DNA of 64,000 nucleotides, taken from NCBI GenBank assembly GCA_035771175.1, contig CM069606.1, positions 30,588,816 through 30,652,815 on the forward strand, written 5' to 3'. Position numbers and translations under genes: made by a program. Of this stretch, positions 32,765-45,537 are shown piece after piece; within the stretch, counting starts at the first letter, position 1; the number at the start of each line of letters is the position of its first letter. Source of the DNA: Paratinospora sagittata. Taxonomy: Eukaryota; Streptophyta; Magnoliopsida; Ranunculales; Menispermaceae. A model generated the notes under the pieces. The model saw only the letters and a list, made by a program, of their open reading frames with translations, ran no database searches and was not told the DNA's origin.

Positions 32765-35717
32765 TGTGGCGACCCCGCACCCCGGACCACCAACCCCACA
32801 GGGAATGGAGTGCGGAATGCCAGGGCAGGACGCCCGGCGTAGGCATCTCCGACCACTCCTCAACTCCCGTGAGGTGGTTGAGACCCTACGAGCCTTATCT
32901 CAAACAACGACATAATATCAAAAGGTACTAAACAAAACTACCAACCGTATTAATCATCCAAGATAAGAGATAGTCCATAAAAATGAACCATAAATAAAAT
33001 CATAATCCCAACAGTCCATTAAAATTGACATACACATAAAATCCAAAATTGTGGGTACAATTAAAAACCGTCATATGCCCACATGGTCTATCTAACAAAT
33101 CCCAACTCACCCATACTACAATGTGGTAAGTATTATAATTACAAAATCCAAAATATAATACTTCATAATTTAAAACACAGTTCAATCAAAATGCCTCTCA
33201 ACTCACATCGAGGCTTTGGATTCTCTCGCAGGCAAGGCCCTCAAGATATAACTACTCATTTGCCCTTATTCGGGACAGAAGGACCTGAAAGAGGAAAATG
33301 AGGGTGAGCCAACGGTGCCCAGTGAATAGAATTCAAATATGCTATCAATACTCATCAATAAATATCATGTATGCATGTCAATGTGAAGCATGATTAAAAG
33401 CTCATAACATATAGATATCAAACATTTATAATAAGTTCGATGCAAGTATAAGCTTATCAATTTGGATCCACATTCCACATGCATTGGGTTACTAGTGCAC
33501 GTCTATTTCACCGTACCGTTGACCCCAATCTCTTCCTTTCCTAAAACCCTCCTATGACAAGGTTAAGTCCCCCTATTAGCCAGATAGATGGGCCCAACCA
33601 AAGTCATAAGGTTTTCTCAAATCAATGCATCATTCAAAACATTAGAACACATTCATGCTTTCAACATACAATATATAAGTGATATGATGACATAAAAGAT
33701 ATAATCATAAATAAAGTCTACTCACAACCAAGCCTCGCGAGAGTATTTGACCACACACGACCACCAAACCGAATCAACCCAATCAAGATCCTGAAACATA
33801 CATCAATTTCTATGCTCAATCACATAGACATTACACATCAACCCTAAATCAGCCCACATATAACAATAGGCCTAAATCTCATCTAATCCCATCATTCAAC
33901 TCAAATCACATGACTTAGGCCTCTAATGCATTGTTCTCATATATAAACCATTCTATTAATCAAAAATACTGATTTTCAATTCTTTTAGGCATAAACATGC
34001 CCAAATTGGGTCACTTGATCACAAGTAGGCCTAACCCATGATATGGTCACAACCACCAAATCAGTAGCATAATCAACCCTAATCATGCTTAATTAAACAT
34101 AAGTTGCATCAATTCAATGATTCTAGGCCAAAAGCATCAAAAGCCCTAAAATATGAAATTTTCCATACTTAGGCCATATTGTTGATTTACACTAGGTCAC
34201 CATGTTCAGCCATGTATATCACTGATTTTGCATCATGGGTTCATCAACAATGGCAACTAGGTCAACATAGTTGACATGCAAGCTATTTGGAAAGGTCTAA
34301 GTTCATATTCTAAATTTAGGTCTAATACAAGCAACCCTACCAATTCTTCATTTACTATTCTGTTCAGATGTATCAATATACCAACAGAAATATGTAATCA
34401 CAAAATCAACCGTACTGATTGAAGTATGTGAAGAAACAAACCTTCTGTCCAAATATCAGCCCAATCCAACGCTGGACCGAAAAGATAAGGATATTTGATG
34501 AACAAGTCTCTAATCAGACAATTTCTTCTTTCCTGCTGCAAATACTCAAACTCAGATGACTATATCACACAAAATACTGAATTCATAAACATCTGCACCG
34601 TTCATAATATAGAAATGTTAGTTATACACTACATACCCAAATTTGATTTCCATCCAACGGTAGATTGAGGAGTTATACAAGTTTTACCGAAACGGTACGA
34701 GAAATCCAGACTTTCCGACCATCTTTGTTTCAGAGGTTAGGTCTCTCAGGAAAAACCACTAATCACGATCTCCACCGTTCAGAATGCAGAAATATCAGTT
34801 TTACACACGTACCCAAATTTGATATCCATCCAACGGTAGAGTAAGGAGATCTATAAGTTTGAACGAAACGGTGCGAGAAATCCAGACTTTCCGACCAGCC
34901 TTGTTTGAGTGGTTAGATCTCTTAGACGAAACCTCTGATCAAGATCTCCGCCGAGCTGAATGAATAACCATAAGCTACGAAATTGCTGACAAATTTTGAG
35001 CTCAATCTGACCTTATATCCCAAAGATCCAGCTCTTTGATGAAAATGTCGCAGAGATCTTCCTCCTGCAACTCCCTCCTTCTTTCTCTTCTTCTTTCCTT
35101 TCTCTTCTTTTCTTTTCTCTTCTTTTTTTCCTTTCTCTCCACTCACCTCTTTCTAGCACTTCCTTGATTCCCTCCTCCACTTACCTCACTGTCTAGCACA
35201 TTCTTGGATTCTCTCCTCCACTCACCTCACTTTCTAGCATATTCTTGGATTCTCTCCTCCACTCACCTCACTTTCTAGCACATTCTTGGATTAGAGAAGT
35301 GGGCATGGGACACTTGTCCACTTTCATGCACCAACCTTCACATGTGTTGGTCTCATACTACCCATACCAACCACATGTACTTTAACCAATCTCATGCTTC
35401 CATGTATTTTAAATGTTCAATCCATTTAATACACCAAATTTTCATTCTCATTTATCCTTTTATTCAATCAATCCTAACTCATATCAATTCATGGTTTAAT
35501 GGGTCCATGCATAAATAATAACATATGCATTATAATTTAATTTAACATGACTCATATACAATTTATGATACACATATTTATATACATTATCAAGCATCAA
35601 CTATACAAACATTAAACAATCATCAAACAAACACCATACATATCAAGGCAACGCATAGAGTTTGGGCAAAGTGCAATTGGGTTATGGGCTAGATGAAATA
35701 ATTTTTGGGGCGTCACA
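32765..35717 (-). repeat. 3' LTR of the Tekay element
   Basis: 2953 bases; on the minus strand TGTGACGCCCC to GGTCGCCACA. It contains a ~165-base direct duplication (about 34620-34780 and 34785-34960) and four units of a 41-base repeat (35143-35300). Short frames such as 33000-33185 recur identically in the other LTR and are not genes. Confidence 0.95.
35143..35300. repeat. 41-base tandem repeat, four units
   Basis: Unit 'ctctcctccactcacctcac' + 'tttctagcacattcttggat' + t; the first units are more diverged. The partner LTR has five units (43090-43276). Confidence 0.9.
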
Positions 35718-35760
35718 TCACACCCACCTTAGAATGAACTTCGTCCTCGAAGTTTTAATG

Positions 35761-36834
35761 TTAAGAAATACCTAAGCCCATGAACTCAGCAAAGTGCTCC
35801 ATCATGTAGTCCTCACGCTCCCAAGTAACCTGCTCCTCGCCATGGAACTGCCATCTCACCTTAACCATCGGAATCTCGCGGTTACGTAACCTCTGGACCT
35901 TCCGGTCAAGTATCTGAATAGGTTCCTCATCATAAGTCCCATCCTGCCTCAGTTCAATGTTCCTCCAGTCCAAGACGTGATCAAAATCACTCTTGTACAC
36001 TCTCAACATTGACACATGAGAGACATTGTGGACTGCTGCTAACTGAGGTGGCAATGCTAATCGGTAAGCGACGGGGCCAATTCGTTCTAAAACCTCGAAC
36101 GGCCCAATAAATCTCGGAGCGAGCTTGCCTTTTATCCCAAATCTAGTTTGGCCCTTCTGAGGTGAGACCTTCAATAAAACTTGGTCACCCACCTCGAACT
36201 CTACGGTCTTCCGCTTGGCATCAGTGTAACTCTTCTGCCTGTCTTGGGCTACTTTCATATTATGCTTGATCCTCTTAATCTTCTCTGTGTGTTCTTGTAC
36301 AAACTCTGGTCGCATCACCGCAACATCCCCTACCTCTGTCCAACAGATCGGAGATCTACAGGGTCGACCATACAATGCCTCAAAAGGAGCCATGCCAATA
36401 CTGGACTGATAGCTGTTGTTGTACGCGAACTCACACAGATGTATGTACTCCTCCCAGTTACCACTGGACTCAAGGACACAAGCTCGAAGCATATCCTCTA
36501 AAATCGATATCAACCTCTCAGACTGGCCATCCGTCTGGGGGTGAAAAGCGGTACTGAGATCTAGTCTAGTGCCGAGCTGCCTCTGCAACCCCTGCCAGAA
36601 TACCGATGTAAACCTCGGATCCCTATCTGACACAATCGAAACTGGCACTCCATGTAATCTGACTATCTCCCGCATATAGAGTCTGCTCATCTTGTCCATA
36701 GAATCCCTAGTGTTCACCGGTAGAAAGTGAGCGGACTTGGTCAAGCGATCAATAATAACCCAAACAGCATTATGTCTCCTCGGGGTGTTGGATAATCCCA
36801 CAACAAAGACCATAGTCACGTGCTCCCATTGCAC
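35761..36834 (-). pseudogene. Integrase core and chromodomain-like C-terminus, Tekay element
   Basis: In the core, the first catalytic Asp position is Val here (TMVFVVGLS where Asp-Phe is usual). The second Asp is kept in IVSDRDPRFTSVFW and the Glu region is HPQTDGQSERLI. FEVGDQVLLKVSPQKG and FIGPFEVLERIGPVAYRLAL form the GPF module. EPIQILDRKVQRLRNREIPM and VKVRWQFHGEEQVTWERE resemble the chromodomain-like tail of Tekay/Del integrases. Confidence 0.92.
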
Positions 36835-36857
36835 TCAGGAATGGCAAGCGGTTGCAT

Positions 36858-37151
36858 CTACCCTCCAGGCCTCTGATGCTCAGCTTTGACTCTTTGACAG
36901 ATCTCACACCTCTGAATGAACTGCGCTATCTCTCTCTTCATGTCGGGCCACCAATACATTCTTTTCATATCATGATACATCTTGGTTCCGCCAGGATGAA
37001 TAGCATAATGAGATTTGTGAGCCTCTTGGAGAACACTCTGTCTGAGTCGTGGATCTGCGGGAACCCATAAACGTCCCCTAAATCTTAAGGCACCATCAGA
37101 TGACAAGTGCCAATCAGTAAAATCACTGCTCTCAGCCCAAGACTTGTACAT
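36858..37151 (-). pseudogene. Integrase zinc-binding domain, Tekay element
   Basis: LRQSVLQEAHKSHYAIHPGG and FIQRCEICQRVKAEHQ carry the HHCC zinc-binding residues. A stop at 36858 is followed within 25 bases by a frameshift (near 36836) into the integrase core frame. Confidence 0.9.
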
Positions 37152-37253
37152 CCCATGATCAATGTCAAGTCTCTGTTGGTCAATTACCTCCTAGACTTGT
37201 GTAGGCTGAGCTCTCATTTGAGCACATATCACAATCTGATTTGAAGGGGTAGC

Positions 37254-37889
37254 TCATATACTCATAACCGTAGCCGCCTCAAGTAGTCTCCACTCATGAG
37301 ACATCTGGCGTGCTACCATAACTGTCTCTACCCGCTTCCTGCTCAACGCATCAGCCACTACATTGGCTTTACCTGGGTGGTATTCTAATGTAAAATCATA
37401 GTCTTTGAGGAGCTCTAACCACCTTCTCTGCCTCATGTTCAATTCCTTCTGAGAGAACAAGTACTTGAGGCTCTTATGGTCAGAATACAAAGTGAATCTC
37501 TCGCCATAGAGATAATGCCTCCAAATCTTCAAAGCAAAAACCACTGCGGCCAGTTCTAAGTCATGAACAGGGTAGTTCTTTTCATGCACCTTCAACTGCC
37601 TCGATGCATAAGCAATGACCCTATCCTTCTGCATCAACACACAACCTAAGCCGATGCGAGAGGCATCGGTATAGATAACCAACTCCTGATCAGGCTCTGG
37701 CAAAATTAACACTGGCGTAGATGTCAATCTTTTCTTCAGCTCTAAAAAGGCATTCTCACACTCCCCGGTCCATACAAAGGACACATCTTTCTGGGTGAGC
37801 CTAGTCATAGGCGTAGCTATCTTAGACAATCCCTGAACGAATCTCCTACAGTAACCAGCTAACCCAAGAAAGCTTCTGATCTCGGTCAC
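37254..37889 (-). pseudogene. Reverse transcriptase connection and RNase H, Tekay element
   Basis: [20 protein letters not shown] is the connection. RNase H residues are visible: Asp in [18 protein letters not shown], Glu in [20 protein letters not shown], Asp in [14 protein letters not shown] and [11 protein letters not shown] at the end. Same frame as its neighbours, separated only by stops at 37905 and near 37254. Confidence 0.92.
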
Positions 37890-37904
37890 TGTCGTAGGCC
37901 TAGG

Positions 37905-38939
37905 CTAACTGATAATGGCTTCAACCTTAGACGGATCAACTGAAATCCCCTCAGAACTCACCACATGACCTAAGAACTTCACTTCGGTGATCCAAAACTC
38001 GCACTTGCTCAGCTTTGCATATAGCCTATGCTCTCTCAGAGTTTGCAAGGTCACTCTAAGGTGTTCCTCATGCTCAGCCTGAGTCTTGGAATACACCAAT
38101 ATGTCATCAATGAAGACGATGACAAACTTATCCAGATACTGCCTAAAGACCCTCTGCATCAGGTCCATGAACATCGCCGGTGCATTAGTCACACCAAATG
38201 GCATCACAAGGAACTCATAATGTCCATAGCGGGTTCTGAATGCTGTCTTAGGCACATCCTCCTCCCTGATCCTCAGCTGATGATACCCGGAGCGCAAATC
38301 AATCTTCGAAAAATACCTCGCTCCCCTCAACTGATCAAACAAGTCATCAATCCTTGGGAGAGGATATTTGTTCTTGATGATCACTCTGTTCAATTGGCGA
38401 TAGTCGATGCACAACCGCAAGCTCCCATCTTTCTTTTTCGCAAAAAGAACTGAAGCTCCCCAGGGTGACACGCTCGGGCAAACAAAGCCCTTAGTCAATA
38501 ACTCCTCAAGCTGTTTCTGCAACTCTCTCAACTCAGCTGGCGCCATTCTATATGGTGCCATGGAGATAGGCTTCGTGCCAGGGACTAGTTCAATAATGAA
38601 ATCGATCTCTCGCTTCGGTGGTAATCCTGGAAGATCCGCAGGGAACACATCTGTAAAGTCCTTAACAATGGCAATATCCTCAAGTACCACCTCACTAGTG
38701 TCTTCCTCATCAGGCACTAACCCAGCCAAAATCTCCCTATCTCTATCAGTCACAAATCTACCCCTTGTGACTGTCTGGTCTGAAGCTCTACCCTGTAGTG
38801 TAAACACTGGGTGTCGGGGGATCTGAAAAATGATTCTCTTCGTGAAACAGTCGATAACTGCATGATAAGCCGCGAGCCAATCCATCCCTAGAATTGCATC
38901 AAACTCTAAAAGCTCTAGGACTCGAAAGTCAATAGGCAT
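37905..38939 (-). pseudogene. pol: Protease end and reverse transcriptase, Tekay element
   Basis: [18 protein letters not shown] closes the protease. Reverse transcriptase follows: [70 protein letters not shown] and the catalytic [29 protein letters not shown] leads to a stop at 37905 in the connection domain. The polymerase core is intact by eye. Confidence 0.93.
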
Positions 38940-38954
38940 CTCAACATCACCAAT

Positions 38955-39224
38955 CTAAACCACACACTGGCTACAGATCATGTTCGGGTAGATCCTTTCC
39001 CCAGCTACAATACTCACCACTAACCATGTACTAGCCCTAATGGGACTCAAATGCAAACTATCTACCATACGTCCAGATATGAATGATAATGTAAAACCAG
39101 CATCAAATAATACATGCATAGAAGTACCACAAATGATAAGAGTACCTTCCACCAAAGTCCTGGATGCTGTCGGGTCTGGCTCAGTAGCTGCCTTCGCTGT
39201 CTCTCTGGCACTGGACTGCAGCAC
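38955..39224 (-). pseudogene. Protease N-terminal part, Tekay element
   Basis: SRTLVEGTLIICGTSMHVLF leads to the active site, which reads DAGFTLSFIS instead of Asp-Ser-Gly-Ala-Thr-His-Ser-Phe, so the Ser and the downstream His are replaced. YPNMICSQCVV then hits a stop at 38953; the frame itself is kept into the next piece. Confidence 0.85.
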
Positions 39225-39596
39225 AAATCCCTGAGCTCTCTGAAAATTCGGACACTCGAGCTTCCTATGCCCAGCCTGCCCACATTGAAAACATAAGAAT
39301 GGAGCCCTGGGCGCAAATGACCCAGTCTAAGATGTCGTCACATAACTTCCTCGGCCTCTACCTCTGCCTCGGCCAACAGTCTGTGGGAATGGGGGTCTCG
39401 GTGCACTCGGTGCCTGAATAGGAATCGGAACAGGAGAGGAAACCACTGGTGAGGCCATCATACCAATCTGAACCTGGGATGCCTTACTCTGAGCACCATC
39501 AGACTGTGCTCTTCCATAAAACTTTCTCTTCCTTTCCCATCTTCCCTTCTTCCACGGAGTCTGGAACTGTCCCCCAGACTCTGCTTGTGAAGTCTG

Positions 39597-40490
39597 TTAA
39601 CTTGGAGCTGCCCGTGTAGACATACCATCAACCCGCTCAGCCAACTCGTACTGTTTGGCCCTCTGGACCACTGTGGTAAAATCAGTCATCTTCGTCACAG
39701 ACAAGGCCTGTCGGATCGCAGGCCTTCGGTTCAAAGAAAACCTCATAATCATGTCACTCGGCGTCTGAACTAACCCAGGGGCATAAACTGCGAGCTGCCT
39801 AAATCTGAGCTCGTACTCCCTGACTGACATGGTGCCCTGTGCGAGATTCAAAAACTCGAGTTGTTTAGCCTGTCTCTCAGTCTCTGGTACGTAAGCCTGT
39901 AAGAACAACCGTTTGAAGGTGTCCCAACTCTTCACTGCCCACTGTGTATCCAACACTGAAAGCCACCAGTCCTCTACATCACTCTCCAGTGTGTGAGCAG
40001 CACATAGGACCTGAGACTCCTCATCAAGCTCTAAGGAGCGACTGATCTTCTCGACATTCTTCAGCCAATCTTCGGCCTTCTTCAAGTCAACCCCACCAAT
40101 GAATTCCTTAGGTTTTAGCTTCATGAACTTCTCTAGCAGTCCGATCCGCCGATCAGTGGGGTTCTCCACAACAATAGGAGCAGGTGTAGGCATAGGCTGA
40201 GGTACAGCCATTTGAGGTCCTGCTGCCCCTGCAGCTCCACTAGCCTCGGCCCTACTAGTGCCCGCCTCTTGAGGTATTGTTTGAGGTGACTGTCGAGTAA
40301 TAGCCTCAACCTGCTGCACTAACGCCTGTATCTGTGAAGTCTGGGCTGCCATCAAGCGGCCCTGTGCCTGAATGATCTCCTCCATCCTCCTCATCCGGTC
40401 ATCATCGGATGGCCCTGTGTGTGGCTGTCCCAATCTCTCGCTCCTCCTCATTAAAATCGAGAAATAGAAATACGAGCAACCATCACACAT
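39597..40490 (-). pseudogene. gag: Gag of the Tekay element
   Basis: The likely start is the internal Met at 40451 (MRRSERLGQP). A Gln/Ala-rich N-terminus (IQAQGRLMAAQTSQIQALVQ) leads to the capsid-type gag domain: FIGGVDLKKAEDWLKNVEKI, DVEDWWLSVLD, FLQAYVPETERQAKQLEFL, GTMSVREYELRFRQLAVYAP. A stop at 39597 ends it early; the frame continues beyond with two further stops (near 39327 and 38953) through a basic linker and an intact knuckle CFQCGQAGHRKLEC (about 39242-39290). Confidence 0.92.
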
Positions 40491-40671
40491 TAAAGAATTT
40501 AAAACATTAACAAAGCCTCATAACTACCCATATCATATAATACACACAGAAAATATGATAGTAAGGCTTTTAAGTTAGTTCCTTTAAGCTTCTTAATCAC
40601 CTAAATCTCTCACCCAATTCCTAGGTCAAAGTCATCTAAGTCCAATACATAGACCAAACCTAGTAAAATCA

Positions 40672-40685
40672 GGCTCTGATACCAA
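40672..40685 (-). other. Primer-binding site, tRNA-Met type
   Basis: Minus-strand TTGGTATCAGAGCC adjoins the 5' LTR with a one-base gap, a perfect match to the common plant gypsy primer site. Confidence 0.9.
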
Positions 40686-40686
40686 C

Positions 40687-43600
40687 TGTGGCGACCCCGC
40701 ATCCCGGACCACCAACCCCACAGGGAATGGCGTGCGGAATGCCAGGGCGGGACGCCCGGCGTAGGCATCTCCGACCACTCCTCAACTCCCGTGAGGTGGT
40801 TGAGACCCTACGAGCCTTATCTCAAACAACGACATAATATCAAAAGGTACTAAACAAAACTACCAACCGTATTAATCATCCAAGATAAGAGATAGTCCAT
40901 AAAAATGAACCATAAATAAAATCATAATCCCAACAGTCCATTAAAATTGACATACACATAAAATCCAAAATTGTGGGTACAATTAAAAACCGTCATATGC
41001 CCACATGGCCTATCTAACAAATCCCAACTCACCCATACTACAATGTGGTAAGTATTATAATTACAAAATCCAAAATATAATACTTCATAATTTAAAACAC
41101 AGTTCAATCAAAATGCCTCTCAACTCACATCGAGGCTTTGGATTCTCTCGCAAGCAAGGCCCTCAAGATATAACTACTCCTTTGCCCTTATTCGGGAAAG
41201 AAGGACCTGAAAGAGGAAAATGAGGGTGAGCCAACGGTGCCCAGTGAATAGAATTCAAATATGCTATCAATACTCATCAATAAATATCATGTATGCATGT
41301 CAATGTGAAGCATGATTAAAAGCTCATAACATATAGATATCAAGCATTTATAATAAGTTCGATGCAAGTATAAGCTTATCAATTTGGATCCATATTCCAC
41401 ATGCATTGGGTTACTAGTGCACGTCTATTTCACCGTACCGTTGACCCCAATCCCTTCCTTTCCTAAAACCCTCCTATGAAAAGGTTAAGTCCCCCTATTA
41501 GCCAAATAGATGGGCCCAACCAAAGTCATAAGGTTTTCTCAAATCAATGCATCATTCAAAACATTAGAACACATTCATGCTTTCAACATACAATATATAA
41601 GTGATATGATGACATAAAAGATATAATCATAAATGAAGTCTACTCACAACCAAGCCTCGCGAGAGTATTTGACCACACACGACCACCAAGCCGAATCAAC
41701 CCAATCAAGATCCTGAAACATACATCAATATCCTACCATACATCAATTTCTATGCTCAATCACATAGACATTACACATCAACCCTAAATCAGCCCACATA
41801 TAAACAATAGGCCTAAATCTCATCTAATCCCATCATTCAACTCAAATCACATGACTTAGGCCTCTAATGCATTGTTCTCATACATAAACCATTCTATTAA
41901 TCAAAAATACTGATTTTCAATTCCTTTAGGCATAAACATGCCCAAATTGGGTCACTTGATCACAAGTAGGCCTAACCCATGATATGGTCACAACCACCAA
42001 AATCAGTAGCATAATCAACCCTAATCATGCTTAATTAAACATAAGTTGCATCAATTCAATGATTCTAGGCCAAAAGCATCAAAAGCCCTAAAATATGAAA
42101 TTTTTCATACTTAGGCCATATTGTCGATTTACACTAGGTCACCATGTTCAGCCATGTATATCACTGATTTTGCATCATGGGTTCATCAACAATGGCAACT
42201 AGGTCAACATAGTTGACATGCAAGCTATTTGGAAAGGTCTAAGTTCATATTCTAAATTTAGGTCTAATACAAGCAACCCTACCAATTCTTCATTTACTAT
42301 TCTGTTCAGATGTATCAATATACCAACAGAAATATGTAATCACAAAATCAACCGTACGGATTGAAGTATGTGAAGAAACAAACCTTCTGTCCAAATATCA
42401 GCCCAATCCAACGGTGGACCGAAAAGATAAGGATATTTGATGAACAAGTTTCTAATCAGACAATTTCTCCTTTCCTGCTGCTAATACTCAAACTCAGATG
42501 ACTATATCACACAAAATACTAACCTCATAAACATCTTCACCTTGCATAATACAGAAATATTAGCTATACACTACATACCCAAATTTGATATCCATCCAAC
42601 GGTAGATTTAGGAGATCTACAAGTTTTAGCGAAACGGTACGAGAAATCCAGACTTTCCGACCATCTTTGTTTCAGAGGTTAGATCTCTCAGGAAAAACCT
42701 CTAATCAAGATTTACACCGTTCAGAATGCAGAAATATCAGTTTTACACTACTTACCCAAATTGTATATCCATCCAACGGTAGATTAAGGAGATCTATAAG
42801 TTTGAGCGAAACGGTGCGAGAAATCCAGACTTTCCGACCAGCCTTGTTTGAGTGGTTAGATCTCTTAGACGAAACCTCTGATCAAGATCTCCACCGACCA
42901 GAATGAATAACCATAAGCTACGAAATTGCTAACAAATTTTGAGCTCTATCTGACCTTATATCCCAAAGATCCAGCTCTTTGATGAAAATGTCGCAGAGAT
43001 CTTCCTCCTGCAACTCCCTCATTCTTTCTCTTCTTCTTTCCTTTCTCTTCTTTTCTTTTCTCTTCTTTTTTTCTTTTCTCTCCACTCACCTCGTTCTAGC
43101 ACTTCCTTGATTCCCTCCTCCACTCACCTCACTTTCTAGCACATTCTTGGATTCTCTCCTCCACTCACCTCATTTTATAGCACATTCTTGGATTCTCTCC
43201 TCCACTCACCTCACTTTCTAGCACATTCTTGGATTCTCTCCTCCACTCACCTCACTTTCTAGCACATTCTTGGATTAGAGAAGTGGGCATGGGACACTTG
43301 TCCACTTTCATGCACCAACCTTCACATGTGTTGGTCTCATACTACCCATACCAACCACATGTACTTTAACCAATCTCATGCTTCCATGTATTTTAAATGT
43401 TTAATCCATTTAATACACCAAATTTTCATTCTCATTTATCCTTTTATTCAATCAATCCTAACTCATATCAATTCATGGTTTAATGGGTCCATGCATAAAT
43501 AATAACATATGCATTATAATTTAATTTAACATGACTCATATACAATTTATGATACACATATTTATATACATTATCAAGCATCAACTATACAAACATTAAA

Positions 43601-43701
43601 CAACCATCAAACAAACACCATACATATCAAGGCAACGCATAGAGTTTGGGCAAAGTGCAATTGGGTTATGGGCTAGATGAAATAATTTTCGGGGCGTCAC
43701 A
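40687..43701 (-). repeat. 5' LTR of the Tekay element
   Basis: 3015 bases, nearly identical to 32765-35717. The main length difference is one extra 41-base unit and a small 'catcaatatcctac' insertion near 41726. It carries the promoter for the element. Confidence 0.95.
43090..43276. repeat. 41-base tandem repeat, five units
   Basis: Same unit as 35143-35300. The extra copy shows unit gain or loss since, or during, the last insertion. Confidence 0.9.
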
Positions 43702-44512
43702 GCAATATTTTGTTAATATCAAGCCTTGATGAAGATTTAATAGAGCTCGTATCAACCCACTTATGGAAGAAAAATATATCACTTGTCAAAAAGAAGATAA
43801 TGGAAACTTCTCCACATATGGGCACAATCTTCTTCTTATTTTCTAAATTAGAATCTTTATGTAATGACCATTTTTAGAGGATTTTGTAATAGAGTTGGTG
43901 GGTGGAATTTTTGGAAACTAAGAGGTGGGCACATCTATAAAAGGGGATAGATTTCAAGAGAAAGGCATCCCATTCTCTACGAATTCTCTCTTTCTTATTT
44001 TTGCGTTGTTATCATGGAGCTTGAAGTAATTCGGAAGTTCGGTTTATAATTCAAGGCTAAGGTAGGTGACAATACCTTAGGCCTTGAATCTCTGTAAGTT
44101 TTTTTTTTTTTTAATAAAGAGTATTTCTTTTCCTTTAATTATTAATTGTTCTTTCTTTTGTTCTTTTTCTTTTCTATTTTCTGTCACTTGCACGCTTTAT
44201 TTATTTATTTTTATCAAATTAATTGCATTTTGGGCTTTTATTTTTTTATTTTGTTTATTCAAAAGTTCCTTTCATAGGAAATTAGGGTGGACTGGGTTCA
44301 GGTTTATGGGGCCCACATTTTGTACCCTTTGTATTATTCATTGGGGATTTTGGGGAGTCTGTTCCCTTTACTATGTCATGTACAAATGAATTCTGAATTA
44401 AATGAAATCAGACTTGTATTGAATTGTATTTCCTCTGCGTACTCTGATATGACCATTGTTATGATTCCAAATGCGCTCCTCGTCCGCTAGTGTACCGCCG
44501 ATTTAGGTGTGC
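43702..44512 (+). repeat. Right piece of the split LTR
   Basis: It contains 'ctataaaagggg' (about 43935) as a TATA box, a leader ending 'aaggctaaggtaggtgac' near 44065, and then 44296-44508 matching 1-225 of the window. Compared with that copy the last ~25 bases, which carry the LTR terminus, are missing; gag sequence follows directly, suggesting a deletion that removed the LTR end, primer-binding site and gag start. Confidence 0.6.
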
Positions 44513-45376
44513 TAAGTCACTTTATTTTTGGGATTGGTGCTTTTGTTCCCAAGACCAATGCCCTCTATAGAGAAATCATAGACTTCCATCAGAAAGTGGG
44601 TGAAGATTTTCATGAATGTTGGGAAAGGTGGAAAGACTTACTCCTTTAGTGTCCTCATCATGCTTTCGAGAAGTGGCAACTCATTTCATACTTTTATGAT
44701 GGCCTACTCCCATTGAATAGGCAAATGATTAATGCCACCGCAAGAGGTGCCTTAATGACTAAGCTTGCACATGAGGCATGGCACTTGTTTGAGACTTTGT
44801 CAAAAAATTCACAGGAATATGATTATGGTAGGTACAAAAAGTCTGGACCTAAAAAAGGTGGCCTTTATGAGGTGAAAGCATCTTCTGATATGGAGGATAG
44901 ATTAGATACATTGACTAAGATGGTGCTCCCTTGTCATGGGGAAAAACCCAATTGCACCCAACCATGAAGAAAATTGCTCAATTTGTTCAAGGAATGCTCA
45001 TTCTGCCTTATCTTGTCCATCAAGCCAGATGTTCATTGATTTCTATTCAGAACAAGTCAATGCTCTGAATCTATACCAAAGCCCTAACAATTTTGGTAGG
45101 GGGCAGCCAAATCTATCTTGGACTAAAAGTCATCATTTGGGCCCACCAAGGTTCCAAAATTATGCCCCTACTCTCAGACCATCAGTGTTACCTACCTCAG
45201 CTTTCCCATCTTCAAGTGCACATGTACCTCAACAGCCAAGGAACCATCTATGGAAGAGACCATGAATCTGTTCATGCAAGGTAGTATTCAATTCTAAAAT
45301 AACATGGTTCAGTCCCAGAATAATACTAGGCAATCCATATCTAAGCTAGAGCACCAAATGGGACAAATGCCAGCCA
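44513..45376 (+). pseudogene. gag: Gag of an Athila/Tat-type gypsy element, N-terminus missing
   Basis: From about 44560 the frame reads LYREIIDFHQKVGEDFHECW, a stop, then CPHHAFEKWQLISYFYDGLL and MINATARGALMTKLAHEAW, the classical Athila/Tat gag core. After LVTMVLPCHG-like sequence the frame shifts to 44936, with a poor knuckle (CSICSRNAHSALSC, CX2C with a later Cys). It stops being readable at 45376 because a minus-strand LTR is inserted. The remaining gag tail is at 52581. Confidence 0.85.
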
Positions 45377-45537
45377 TGTTGGACACCCAAGAGGGGGGTG
45401 AATTGGATGTAATGACCGGTTTTAATATTTTCTTAGTTCTTTAGTGGAATCTTTAAGATGATACAAGTAAATGCTCTAAAAATCAATGTCCATGAATGTA
45501 AAGCGCAGAAATAAAGAGGACACAATGATTTTTATGT

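Larger units (their letters stand above)
32765..43701 (-). mobile_element. Complete Tekay-type Ty3/gypsy element
   Basis: 10,937 bases on the minus strand with an exact duplication GCAAT (32760-32764 and 43702-43706), two ~3-kb LTRs, a tRNA-Met-type primer-binding site, gag, CCHC knuckle, protease, reverse transcriptase, RNase H, integrase and chromodomain-like C-terminus, and the polypurine tract AAGGTGGGTGTGA (35718-35730) typical of Tekay/Del. The LTRs are almost identical, so insertion is recent. Even so gag-pol has about six in-frame stops and one frameshift (near 36836), mostly explained by C-to-T changes, and cannot work alone. Confidence 0.95.

Noticed and set aside
33000..33301. Overlapping 61- and 72-codon frames, repeated at 40922-41223
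   Set aside because: Both copies lie at the same place in the two Tekay LTRs; identity reflects LTR duplication, and the frames overlap on opposite strands.
38028..38826. Long plus-strand frames of 139-141 codons
   Set aside because: Antisense shadows of the reverse transcriptase of the Tekay element.
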